13,209 bases of DNA, taken from an uncultured Pseudomonadota bacterium (GTDB taxonomy: Bacteria; Myxococcota_A; UBA9042; CAIXZC01). The position numbers and the translations under genes are program-made. Under the pieces are notes generated by a model that saw only the letters and a list, made by a program, of their open reading frames with translations, made no database searches and had not been told where the DNA came from. Every line of letters begins with the position of its first letter. The stretch's first letter is position 1. The stretch is taken from contig CALGBT010000339.1 of the NCBI GenBank assembly GCA_937884235.1, forward strand, positions 1 to 13,209. The letters are read 5' to 3'. Below, piece after piece: positions 1 through 7,537 of this stretch.

Positions 1-2
1 AC

Positions 3-701
3 CACGGAATCCACTGGCACGTGAGCAAGGACATTGAAGTCCGCTACGAAGCACTGGACGAGAAGCGCGAGAAGGTAGGCAAGGTTTCGGTCTACAAGAG
101 TGGCGAGTTGACCGCCGAATACCTGCCACCAGAAGGCACCGAGGGCACTCCCCGGGAACCGCGCACCATGGACTGTATCGACTGCCATAACCGTCCCACC
201 CACGTCTTCGACCAGACCCCTCGGTTGGCCATTGACCGCGCCTTTAATGAGGGGCTCCTGAAGCGCGACGTTCCTTTCCTCCATAAAGTGGCAACCGCCG
301 TCCTGAAAGATGCCGGCGATGCCCTCGACCGAGATAGTGCTCAAGAGCACTTTGCCAAGGCCCTGCCTACCTATTATGCAGAAAATCACAAGGATGCCAC
401 GGTATCAGCTGAGCAACTGGCGGAGAGCGCCGAGGTTGTTGCAATGCTTTACAAGCGCAACATCTTCCCGACCATGAAACTCACCTGGGAGACGCACCCC
501 AACCACCTGGGCCACCGCGGCGAAGAGCAGGATAAGCGGGGGTGTTTCCGCTGCCACAACGATGAGCACGCCACGAAGGATGGCAAAACCATCTCCATGG
601 ATTGCGAACTCTGCCACAACTTCCTCGCTGAGGACGAATCCCCTGAGGACCTGGACGACACCCTGAAAGCACTCTGGAAACGCAACGTGGAAGGCGAATA
701 G
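3..701 (+). CDS. NapC/NirT-type multiheme cytochrome c, 5'-truncated (C-terminal 232 aa)
   Basis: The frame is open from base 3 and reads HGIHWHVSKDIEV, so the gene starts upstream of the window. The GTG at 21 is internal. NapC/NirT proteins are membrane-anchored quinol-oxidising cytochromes that pass electrons to periplasmic partners. The HGIHWH stretch and the following CIDCHNRPTHVFD segment are typical of the deltaproteobacterial branch of this family. Three heme c motifs are visible: CIDCH (fragment residues about 58-62), CFRCH (181-185) and CELCH (201-205). Further N-terminal hemes and the membrane anchor must lie upstream. The tail is highly charged. The gene ends 16 bp from the stop of the convergent cytochrome b/c gene. 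The family call is good; the electron acceptor is unknown. Confidence 0.85.
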   Translation, partial: HGIHWHVSKDIEVRYEALDEKREKVGKVSVYKSGELTAEYLPPEGTEGTPREPRTMDCIDCHNRPTHVFDQTPRLAIDRAFNEGLLKRDVPFLHKVATAVLKDAGDALDRDSAQEHFAKALPTYYAENHKDATVSAEQLAESAEVVAMLYKRNIFPTMKLTWETHPNHLGHRGEEQDKRGCFRCHNDEHATKDGKTISMDCELCHNFLAEDESPEDLDDTLKALWKRNVEGE

Positions 702-717
702 AGGGACTGCGGAGGGA

Positions 718-2754
718 CTACTTCCCAGCCTTCGGTGACTCCTCTTCCCCAGCCTCTTCCATCCACTCCTTGGACTCTGGAACCACCGTTTCATGCTGGT
801 TGGGACGCTGCAAAGCAACGGCCTCATCATCAAACCTGTGATGCGCCTCTTCCTCGGTGAGCTTGCCCGTCAACCAGCAAGTATCAAGGGGGTACTCGGC
901 AGGGTGGAGGATGGTGTTAAAGAGGTGCCAGACGACGATGGCGCCCGTGGCCAGAATTGCCTCGTAGTAATGAATCACGCGGGAGACTTCGAATATCCAG
1001 GGCGGTGAGTCGGCGGGCAGTAGTTCCGAGAACCAGAGCACGAGACCGGTCAGCAACATCACGCCGGTACCCCACCAGAGTGCCCAGTATTCAGCCTTCT
1101 CACCATAGTTGAACATGGGAAAACGTGGCCGCTGCCGGGTGAACCAGAGGTGGAACTTCATGTTGTTCCAGAAGTCCCGCACGTCTCGCCACCGAGGCCA
1201 CATCTGCGTCCACCACATGCGGCCACGCCGCGTGACCGTCTTGTAGACCAGAAAGACACCCATATCCAGGGTCATGAGGATGGCATTGAGCCGATGCAAC
1301 CAGGAACGATTGCCTTCAGTGAGACCCAGCGAGTAGAGCCAGCGGAAGGGCGCTGAATCAGAGTAGCTGAGAGCGAAACCGGTGACGGCCAGCAGCGTGA
1401 AGCTGATGAGCAGCAGCCAGTGCCAGCCTCGCTCAAACTGCGTCATCCGGACGATGGCCCCCTTGCGCTCCTGGTACTTGCGTTTGAGCTTGACGTAGTA
1501 CGTCCACACCACAACATTGTGCAGCGCCATCCCTCCCAGGGTCACTACGATCAAAATAATGTAGACCAGGGTCACCCAGTCGACAATCTGCCCCCGAGTC
1601 CCAGCCCCCTCCCCGCGCCCTTTCTTATGAGTGAAGCTCATAATGAAAGACTCAGAGGATTCGCCGTGGCACTTGCCGCAAGTCGCACCGCGGTTGTCCA
1701 CATGCACGGATGATTTGGGGTTCCCAGCCGGCAACGAACGGTGCGGGTCGTGGCAATCCGCACAAGTGGCCGAGGCGCCAAGTGAGCTGCGCTGCGACAG
1801 TCCATGGAAGTCATGGAGGTAGGTGTCTACCGGAGACGTGTCAAGGTCGTAGCGAGCCATGATCCGGTCATTACCATGACACCACATGCAGACCTGGGTA
1901 GTGGCGAAACCTCTGGTTCCACCAACCTGCATCTTCAAGGACGCAATGTCGTGGTCACCGTGGCACGTCGTGCAAGTAGGCACATCGAGGTTTCCATGGA
2001 GCAAGGTGGCCCCGTGGGAGCCGGATGCATAGATCTTGGTCTCGGCCGCGTGGCACTTGGCACAGGTAGTGAGCAATCCCTCCCGACTCACCGCAGAGTC
2101 CTGGTCAGACGACGGCAGGATTGAATGGTGACCATGGCAATCGGTGCAGACGGCGGCGGGCTTGCCCTCCACCAGACTCTGCCAGTGCACTCCAGCCTTG
2201 TAGCGCTCCAACAGCTTCTTCTTGGTGATGGTCGGCTGGTGTTCTGACTCACTGCCATCGTGGCAGCGAGCGCAAAGACTCGGCTGGTTGAGCGGAGCCA
2301 AGGGGGAATCCGGGGACTTCAAAGGCTTCATCTGGTGGCCGCCCGGGTGACAGTCAGTGCACCACGGAGCCGAAGTATTGCCCGAGGCAAAGGCCTTTCC
2401 ATGAACATCATGGCTGGCAAAACTGCCGGCGGCATCCTCGTGGCAACTATCACACTTCAGCACCAGCGGCGGCCCACCGTCAAAGTGGTCGCCTGCCCCT
2501 TCCTTCGCCAGCACATGGCAGTCCGAACAATCGTTGTCCTCGTGGGCAGTACCGGCCAGGGCACCAACAGCCACCACCCAACCCGGCTCGATCTTCTTGT
2601 CCGTCGCATCGGCCATGGTCTCCTGGGAGCCGTGGCACTGGAAACAATCCTCCTCGTACCCCTCTTCCGCCAACCCCGTACTGGACAGACAAAGCCCCAC
2701 AGCCACCATCAGTAGCCACCCAAAAAACCGGCATTTTACGGCAGATTCAAGCAT
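718..2754 (-). CDS. Undecaheme cytochrome c fused to a cytochrome b-type membrane domain (CbcL-like)
   Basis: 678 aa. A hydrophobic signal segment (residues 10-28) precedes a periplasmic region with 11 CxxCH motifs, from CFQCH at 37 to CGKCH at 359. About five membrane segments follow (roughly 390-415, 444-462, 486-505, 557-576, 593-614), with candidate b-heme histidines at H445, H487, H595 and H609. The C-terminal half resembles the diheme cytochrome b subunits of formate dehydrogenase and Ni,Fe-hydrogenase (FdnI/HydC type). The same c-plus-b fusion defines Geobacter CbcL, a menaquinol oxidase for low-potential Fe(III) respiration, but CbcL is described with nine c hemes. A role in quinol oxidation at the inner membrane is inferred. 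ATG at 2754 follows a GGGGGAGG ribosome-binding stretch. A promoter with a Rex-like operator lies just upstream. The C-terminus is acidic and lysine-rich. Confidence 0.88.
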   Translation of the reverse strand: MLESAVKCRFFGWLLMVAVGLCLSSTGLAEEGYEEDCFQCHGSQETMADATDKKIEPGWVVAVGALAGTAHEDNDCSDCHVLAKEGAGDHFDGGPPLVLKCDSCHEDAAGSFASHDVHGKAFASGNTSAPWCTDCHPGGHQMKPLKSPDSPLAPLNQPSLCARCHDGSESEHQPTITKKKLLERYKAGVHWQSLVEGKPAAVCTDCHGHHSILPSSDQDSAVSREGLLTTCAKCHAAETKIYASGSHGATLLHGNLDVPTCTTCHGDHDIASLKMQVGGTRGFATTQVCMWCHGNDRIMARYDLDTSPVDTYLHDFHGLSQRSSLGASATCADCHDPHRSLPAGNPKSSVHVDNRGATCGKCHGESSESFIMSFTHKKGRGEGAGTRGQIVDWVTLVYIILIVVTLGGMALHNVVVWTYYVKLKRKYQERKGAIVRMTQFERGWHWLLLISFTLLAVTGFALSYSDSAPFRWLYSLGLTEGNRSWLHRLNAILMTLDMGVFLVYKTVTRRGRMWWTQMWPRWRDVRDFWNNMKFHLWFTRQRPRFPMFNYGEKAEYWALWWGTGVMLLTGLVLWFSELLPADSPPWIFEVSRVIHYYEAILATGAIVVWHLFNTILHPAEYPLDTCWLTGKLTEEEAHHRFDDEAVALQRPNQHETVVPESKEWMEEAGEEESPKAGK

Positions 2755-2795
2755 GACCTCCCCCTATATAACCTAGCCCTACAACCACAAAAAGC

Positions 2796-2823
2796 ATTGT
2801 GCATAGGTTCACAGTGCTGTCAA
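2796..2823 (-). promoter_or_regulatory. Sigma70-type promoter for the b/c cytochrome gene
   Basis: On the minus strand TTGACA (2818-2823, full -35 consensus) is followed after 16 bp by CACAAT (2796-2801, four of six bases of the -10 consensus). It reads toward the ATG at 2754, with a leader of about 35 nt. The -10 is weak, so the assignment rests mainly on the -35 match, the spacing and the location. An AT-rich TATATA lies at about 2765-2770, too close to the start codon to be a useful -10. Confidence 0.55.
2797..2814 (-). promoter_or_regulatory. Candidate Rex (or CRP/FNR-type) operator
   Basis: On the minus strand this reads CTGTGAACCTATGCACAA. The Rex consensus TTGTGAA-N4-TTCACAA is matched at 12 of 14 defined positions. 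The site occupies the spacer and overlaps the -10 of the promoter at 2796-2823, so bound protein would block RNA polymerase. A rex gene lies in the same window. The core TGTGA-N6-GCACA also resembles CRP/FNR-superfamily sites, so the binding protein is not settled. Confidence 0.55.
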
Positions 2824-2921
2824 GGGCGCGCCGTGGGCGATTGTCGAAATAGGCCACACTTGTCCAGCCAAGGGCCCACTGATCTGTTGAAAAATGCCAC
2901 AGTTTCGGGGTGGGGGACATT

Positions 2922-2953
2922 GCGAGCCCCGGGAAAACCGCCCCGGGGCTCGC
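2922..2953 (-). terminator. Strong hairpin after the decaheme lipoprotein gene
   Basis: GCGAGCCCCGGG (2922-2933) and CCCGGGGCTCGC (2942-2953) form a perfect 12-bp GC-rich stem with an 8-nt loop. The hairpin starts 6 bases past the minus-strand stop codon at 2960-2962. No U-tract follows directly on either strand, so it may act as a terminator only partly, or as a 3'-end stabiliser of the long cytochrome mRNA. Confidence 0.65.
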
Positions 2954-2959
2954 CATCAG

Positions 2960-5809
2960 CTACGGTCGATTGAGGTCGTCTACATCTCCACCAAGGTCTT
3001 CGATGGAGTCGTAGAGAAGCTGTGCCATGTAGTCGGTGTTGTGGGCCCATGCAGCAGGCTCTTTGTGGGAGAACTGGAAGTTGAAGGAGGCCTTCAGCAA
3101 CGCCGGAGTCCATGACTTGTAAGAGTTGGCGTAGACTGCCTCCCCCTCATCCACATCTCCATTGCCATTGGTATCCGCAAAGAAGTAGGGGTACGCGCCG
3201 GCAGAGTAAATGATTGGATTGCCTGCATCAGCGGCATTCTCCTGCATGGCTTCGTAGAGCACATCGGTCAGCGCTTCCAACTCGTCCTTGAGGTTCTCGT
3301 CCGTGTCCCCGTCACCATCATAGTCGGTGCCGCGAGCCTTGCGGATGGACTCAATACCGTCGGTCGCCTCGACGTGGCACCCGGTACAGGTTCCAGACAG
3401 CTTCGGCAAGAAGCTGTGGTCGTCGATGGTGGGAGCGTGGCAATACTCACACTTGGCTGCATCCGCAGAGAAGTGCCCAAATGCCCCGACGTACTCCTTG
3501 CCCTCGTACTCAAAGCCACTGCCCGCATCGCCGCCGTAGAAGCTGGCCCCAACCGGGAGGTAGTGAATGTTCTTGAAGCTCAACTTGTTGGCGGCAATGG
3601 CCGCCAACACGCTGGCACCAGACTCGCGACCCTGGTGGCAGGTCAGGCAGATGAAGGAACTATCGGGATTCTCGGGGTCGTTCTCCATAGTGAAGCCACT
3701 GGGGAACGTGACGTCGGGGAGATAGCGCAAGGGTGCGCCGTTGGCATAGTCGACGCCGGTGTGGCAAACGTCGCATGCCAAACCCCAAGTAGTAGGCTGA
3801 GCCGTGGCAACGTTCAGGTCCTCTTCAGCGATGAACTTGACACCCTCGGAGCTATGGCAGCGAGCGCAAGACGCACTCACCGCACCATCCTTGTCCCAAT
3901 GACGGAAGGCTTCAGCATCGCCGTTGAAGTGACCCGTGGGAGTCCGGCGCAGGCCAGTCACATCGCTCCCAAGATCCTCGATTGAATCGAACAACAGCTG
4001 GATAACGTAGCGGTTATTGTGGGCAAATGCCCCCGGGTCCTTCTGGGCGTACTGGAAGTTGTAGGCCCCGCGCAGCAAACGTGGCGTCCATTGCTTGTAC
4101 CCATTGGCGAAAACCGCCTCGCCGTCATCCACTTCGCCATTGCCGTTGGTATCGACAAAGAAGTAGGGGTAGCTGAAAGTATCGTAGATGATCGGCGTAC
4201 CGATGGTGTCGGCCGCGTAATCCTGGAGAGCGAGATAAAGGAGTTCCCGCAGTCCTTCGATTTCGCCCAGGGTGCCCTCTTCGGCATCATCGCCATCAAA
4301 GTCCACGTTGCTACCCGGCATCCGGATGGCATTGAGGTCAGATTCCTCGGTCACGCCAGCATGACATTCGGAGCAAACCGAGATTTTCACTGCCAGGGAA
4401 TGCGGATTGTGGCAGTCGGCGCAACCGTTGATCTTGCCGGCATGATCGAATTTGCCAATGTAGGCTTTGCCATCGTACTGGTAGCCGCCCATGGCCTTGC
4501 CACCATAGAGGGTGGCACCGGCCGCAAAGTAGTGCACGTTCTTGAAGCCGAGCCCTTCAACCACCGCGTCGTCGCTCTCTGGTGCAGCGGCTTCGATGGC
4601 GGCATTGACGCTCGTGGTCGATTCACGACCCTGGTGGCACTGCATGCACCGTGCTTCCGGACCGAGGCCGTCGATGACGGCACCGGATGGGAAGGAAACG
4701 GTATCCATGGCCAGTGTCGCGGTGTTGTGGCAGACCACGCAAGTGATGACTGAATCGGTTGGGGCGGCGTTGTCCACCACGCCAAAGTCAGTCCCGTCAA
4801 GACCGAGGAAATCGAGATAGCCATAGGCACTGTGGCACTTGGCGCAAGAGGTCGGGACCACCGCCGGGTCACCTTCGTCCCAGTGACGGAAGGCCTCGGC
4901 AGAGGCATCAGCGTGGCCAGAAGCCTCCCACAACTCTTCAAAGGGAACCGTCGGCGCGGTACCAAGTACCACTAGACCGAAGACCGCCGTGGCCCCGGTA
5001 TCGACGCCGGTCACGGTGAAGAGGGTTTCCCCCGCCGCCATGGCCGAAATGAGACCGGTCTGGTCGATGGTGGCCACCACTTCGTCGCTGGATTCGTAGG
5101 TGTAAGCGCTATCTTCCCCATTGGCCGTAGCAACCTCAAGCTGCCCGGTCTGCCCCATCACCAGGGAGAGGGGGCCGTCGACAGTCAAGGTGGGGTTCGG
5201 AGTGACCACCGGGGCATCGTCCCAGACATACATGTTCCAGGTGCCCGCTTCGCCGGTATCAAATCCGGTGGCGGTAACAGTGAAGGGGCCAACGGCTACG
5301 CCAGTCACGGTGCCATCTTCGGAGATGGTGGCAACGGCTTCATCGCTGGACTCCCAATCATAGCCGGAATCTTCGCCGTCAACCGTCTCGGCGCCCAGTT
5401 CCGTGGTCTCGCCAACCTTGACGATGAGGCTCCCGGCAACAAACACGCGGGGGGTGGCTGCGGGGCCGGTACCCTCTTCATAGACATGGACGCCCCAGGA
5501 GCCAGCGGCTTCGGTATCCAGCCCGGTGGCAGTAATAATTGCCGTGCCGGCAGCAATGCCGGTAACCGTTCCGTCCGTGGCCACAGTGGCCGCGGTCTCG
5601 TCGCTTGAGGACCAAAGATAGCCAGAATCCTCACCATCAGCCGTGGTTGCCGTGAAAACGGCATCAGCCCCGACCAGCAGCGCTACGGATCCGTCTACTT
5701 TGACGGTGGGGGCCGCAACCTCTAAGGTAACTTCCTTGGTGGTCTCGCCACCGCAAGCCACCATGAACAGCGCACCCAGAATCAGGACAAAACGTTGCAG
5801 TCTCTTCAT
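2960..5809 (-). CDS. Decaheme c-type cytochrome lipoprotein with three Ig-like domains
   Basis: 949 aa. The start at 5809 is chosen because AGAGGAG lies 7 nt upstream and the product then opens with a lipoprotein signal (MKRLQRFVLILGALFMVACG, lipid cysteine C19). The frame stays open further upstream but overlaps the divergent lipoprotein gene. Residues about 36-283 hold three Ig-like repeats of the bacterial BIG2 type, each with a GEDS-Y-SSDE-VAT core. Two tandem five-heme modules follow (about 295-620 and 624-945). Hemes: CAKCH 322, CVVCH 357, CMQCH 388, CADCH 463, CSECH 479; CARCH 648, CDVCH 679, CLTCH 721, CEYCH 787, CTGCH 808. Each module carries an EF-hand-like loop (DTNGNGEVDDGE at 553, DTNGNGDVDEGE at 879). 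Probably an outer-membrane or surface electron-transfer protein; location and partner are inferred. Confidence 0.9.
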   Translation of the reverse strand: MKRLQRFVLILGALFMVACGGETTKEVTLEVAAPTVKVDGSVALLVGADAVFTATTADGEDSGYLWSSSDETAATVATDGTVTGIAAGTAIITATGLDTEAAGSWGVHVYEEGTGPAATPRVFVAGSLIVKVGETTELGAETVDGEDSGYDWESSDEAVATISEDGTVTGVAVGPFTVTATGFDTGEAGTWNMYVWDDAPVVTPNPTLTVDGPLSLVMGQTGQLEVATANGEDSAYTYESSDEVVATIDQTGLISAMAAGETLFTVTGVDTGATAVFGLVVLGTAPTVPFEELWEASGHADASAEAFRHWDEGDPAVVPTSCAKCHSAYGYLDFLGLDGTDFGVVDNAAPTDSVITCVVCHNTATLAMDTVSFPSGAVIDGLGPEARCMQCHQGRESTTSVNAAIEAAAPESDDAVVEGLGFKNVHYFAAGATLYGGKAMGGYQYDGKAYIGKFDHAGKINGCADCHNPHSLAVKISVCSECHAGVTEESDLNAIRMPGSNVDFDGDDAEEGTLGEIEGLRELLYLALQDYAADTIGTPIIYDTFSYPYFFVDTNGNGEVDDGEAVFANGYKQWTPRLLRGAYNFQYAQKDPGAFAHNNRYVIQLLFDSIEDLGSDVTGLRRTPTGHFNGDAEAFRHWDKDGAVSASCARCHSSEGVKFIAEEDLNVATAQPTTWGLACDVCHTGVDYANGAPLRYLPDVTFPSGFTMENDPENPDSSFICLTCHQGRESGASVLAAIAANKLSFKNIHYLPVGASFYGGDAGSGFEYEGKEYVGAFGHFSADAAKCEYCHAPTIDDHSFLPKLSGTCTGCHVEATDGIESIRKARGTDYDGDGDTDENLKDELEALTDVLYEAMQENAADAGNPIIYSAGAYPYFFADTNGNGDVDEGEAVYANSYKSWTPALLKASFNFQFSHKEPAAWAHNTDYMAQLLYDSIEDLGGDVDDLNRP
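2975..4927 (-). repeat. Tandem duplication of a five-heme module
   Basis: Module 1 (about 3950-4927) and module 2 (about 2975-3940) of the decaheme gene share, in the same order, an AEAFRHWD segment, five CxxCH motifs, CHQGRES, FKN-HY, YGG, an EF-hand-like loop, a W-TP-LL turn and a QLL-DSIEDLG tail. This is an in-gene duplication that doubled the heme count from five to ten. Confidence 0.85.
4961..5704 (-). repeat. Three tandem Ig-like (BIG2-type) protein repeats
   Basis: Three units of about 77 residues in the decaheme lipoprotein (residues about 36-112, 120-196, 206-283). Each has the order VDG/AG-SL, a GEDS-Y segment, SSDE-VATI, a G-AAG or GVAVG turn and a V-ATG-DT-A-G strand. They probably form a rigid stalk holding the heme modules away from the membrane. 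Boundaries are approximate. Confidence 0.7.
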
Positions 5810-5893
5810 GACCAATCTCCTCTTGTCTTCAAGCTGTTTCCAAACCATTGGGACTAGAACCCGCGTAAGATACACAGAGGCCAACACCAACAC

Positions 5894-5921
5894 AACATAA
5901 TTGCTGTGAATGATTCCACAA
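5894..5921 (-). promoter_or_regulatory. Possible promoter with Rex-like operator for the decaheme lipoprotein
   Basis: The plus strand at 5904-5921 reads CTGTGAATGATTCCACAA, matching TTGTGAA-N4-TTCACAA at 12 of 14 positions. It shares CTGTGAA-N4-T-N-CACAA with the site upstream of the b/c cytochrome. On the minus strand TTGTGG (5916-5921) and TATGTT (5894-5899) are a weak -35/-10 pair 16 bp apart reading toward the start at 5809; the operator covers the -35 and spacer. The promoter elements are weak, the operator is the stronger part. It also lies about 100 bp upstream of the plus-strand promoter for the 6054 gene. Confidence 0.5.
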
Positions 5922-5991
5922 CAGGCCAACAAGACAGGACTTTTTCGCCCGCCACATGCCGCCAGTGAGCCATAATTGCGCGAGTGCCGGC

Positions 5992-6019
5992 TTGCTTGTC
6001 GCCACCAAGGACGTATAAT
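5992..6019 (+). promoter_or_regulatory. Sigma70-type promoter for the cysteine-rich lipoprotein gene
   Basis: A full-consensus TATAAT (6014-6019) is preceded, 16 bp upstream, by TTGCTT (5992-5997, a weak -35 with the TTG core). The predicted transcript starts near 6026, about 28 nt before the ATG at 6054, which has its own GGAGG. Confidence 0.55.
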
Positions 6020-6053
6020 CGCCTCGGCATGATGCGCCGCATGGAGGTCGTAG

Positions 6054-6911
6054 ATGAAGAGGGTGAAGTGGTGGACTCTAGTGGTCTTCTTGGCTGCAGC
6101 AACCAGTTGTGGACCAGAAGAAACCACCGCCAGCATCGAGCCCGCTGGCAACCAACTGGACGCTTCCCAGCCCGCGGGTGATGGCCTCCTGGAGGATGGC
6201 AGCCCATCCGGGGACAGCGCCCGGGTGTGCCAGGTCAACTGTGGCGGACGAGAGTGCGGCGACAATGGCTGCGGTGGCACGTGTGGTTCCTGCGGCGCCG
6301 GCATGAACTGCCACGACGGCCAGTGCGCCATGGGCTGCGACAATCCCTCATGCGGTCTCGGTCTCGGCTGCCTCTTCGCCGACGGAACGCCGGCCATGTG
6401 CGGCGGCACCATCACCTTTGATGCCAACCTGGAAGGCCAGCAACTCAATGACAACGTAGACATCGAATCAACCTTCGCCTCAGCCGGCGTCTACTTCTTC
6501 ACACCCAGCAAGGACGCGGTGATTGCCACCAACCACTGGGAACTGGATTCAACCTCAGGGAAAAACTCCTGCGCTTCCTTCGACAAGTTCGGCCAACCCT
6601 GGCAGGAACCGGTCTTCATCCGCTTCGCCAAACCTGCCGGCGCCAGCGCATTCCAGGCCGCCACCCATTACGTGAGCCTCTACGTGGGCGACACCTGGCC
6701 AGGAGGGCTCGCCGTGGACTTCTATGCCCCCGGTCCGGCGCCGGGAACGCCGGGAGTGAATGCATTTCACACTGAGATGACTACCAGCAACGGCACCAAC
6801 TTCATTGAATTCGGTTCGGGGAGTCCCATCGGCTATGTGGTAGTCCACGAGGCCGATGACCCCGACTTCACCATCGACGATCTGACCTTCGGGCCACTTT
6901 ACATTCCTTGA
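6054..6911 (+). CDS. Cysteine-rich secreted lipoprotein with C-terminal beta-sandwich-like domain
   Basis: 285 aa; function not known. ATG at 6054 follows GGAGG with a 6-nt gap. The N-terminus is a lipoprotein signal (hydrophobic residues 6-16, lipid cysteine probably C19; the residue at -3 is Ala, so the lipobox is weak). A low-complexity linker (about 20-56) leads to a cysteine-rich block, CQVNCGGRECGDNGCGG and on to about residue 91, with a second cluster at 95-116. This CGDNGCGG-type motif recurs in surface proteins of myxobacteria and relatives. Residues about 119-282 look all-beta: an opening TFDANLEGQQL, a central FASAGVYFF and a closing FTIDDLTFG, as in lectin-like or carbohydrate-binding beta-sandwich domains. 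It diverges from the decaheme gene and ends 5 bp from the convergent rex stop. Confidence 0.8.
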   Translation: MKRVKWWTLVVFLAAATSCGPEETTASIEPAGNQLDASQPAGDGLLEDGSPSGDSARVCQVNCGGRECGDNGCGGTCGSCGAGMNCHDGQCAMGCDNPSCGLGLGCLFADGTPAMCGGTITFDANLEGQQLNDNVDIESTFASAGVYFFTPSKDAVIATNHWELDSTSGKNSCASFDKFGQPWQEPVFIRFAKPAGASAFQAATHYVSLYVGDTWPGGLAVDFYAPGPAPGTPGVNAFHTEMTTSNGTNFIEFGSGSPIGYVVVHEADDPDFTIDDLTFGPLYIP

Positions 6912-6916
6912 TCTTG

Positions 6917-7537
6917 TCAACCCTGCCGACGGCGAGAGAAATAGGCAACCTTCTCCCAGGTCGCAGCAATATCCACCAATTCCACAAAAACCCCTGGCGG
7001 GACCCTCAGTGGAATCTGCACGAAATTGACGATGCCGGTTATCCCGGCGGCGCACAGACGATTGACAATTTCCTGGGCAACCGGCTTCGGTATCGCAAGA
7101 ATTGCGATCCTGATATTCTGGGCACTGATAAGTTCCTCAAGTTTCTCCATACCGAAAGTCGGAACACCAAAATTCTCCCGGCCAATCTTCAGGGGATCAA
7201 CGTCAAAGGCGGCAGATATTGTAAAACGGGAGTGATGATCGCCAAAATAGCCCACCACGGCCTGTCCCAGATTACCCAGGCCAATCACCACTGAGCGGCT
7301 GAGCGCCGGGTCATCCAGGACGTCGCCGATGGCCGTGCGCAAAGCAGTGACTTCGTATCCCTTCGCCGGGCTCCCGCTGTGCCCGATGAGCATCACATCT
7401 CGCCTCACCTGGGCAGCATTGGAATGCGCCATCTCCGCCAACTCGTGTGAGAAGACAGAGGTCTTGCCAGAGCCATGAAGGTCTCTGAGGATGCGCCGAT
7501 ACCGGCTCAGCCTTTCGACGGTGGGTTCGGGCAACAT
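6917..7537 (-). CDS. rex: Redox-sensing transcriptional repressor Rex
   Basis: 206 aa from the ATG at 7537, chosen because AGGAG lies 6 nt upstream and the product then begins MLPEPTVERLSRY, the usual Rex N-terminus. An extension to 7585 would add 16 unlike residues. Rex binds promoters when NADH is low and releases them when NADH/NAD+ rises. The N-terminal winged helix (residues about 1-75) contains AAQVRRDV and GYEV. The Rossmann domain has VVIGLGNLGQAV (G86, G88, G91) and FDVDP (111-115), the expected NAD(H) signature. The C-terminal VDIAATWEKVAYF is the domain-swapped helix of the dimer. Two Rex-like sites lie at 2797-2814 and 5904-5921. No convincing operator is seen in front of rex itself. 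Confidence 0.95.
   Translation of the reverse strand: MLPEPTVERLSRYRRILRDLHGSGKTSVFSHELAEMAHSNAAQVRRDVMLIGHSGSPAKGYEVTALRTAIGDVLDDPALSRSVVIGLGNLGQAVVGYFGDHHSRFTISAAFDVDPLKIGRENFGVPTFGMEKLEELISAQNIRIAILAIPKPVAQEIVNRLCAAGITGIVNFVQIPLRVPPGVFVELVDIAATWEKVAYFSRRRQG

Noticed and set aside
702..717. Bidirectional terminator between the two convergent cytochrome genes
   Set aside because: Only a 4-bp GGGA/TCCC pairing is visible around the 16-bp gap, with no T-tract.
2884..2902. CTGT-N11-ACAG inverted repeat downstream of the decaheme gene
   Set aside because: The spacing is one base off a Rex site and no promoter element is near; four-base arms are expected by chance.
5810..6463. N-terminal extension of the decaheme frame on the minus strand (218 extra codons)
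   Set aside because: It overlaps the plus-strand lipoprotein gene, has no domain, and would bury a clear ribosome-binding site and lipoprotein signal at 5809.
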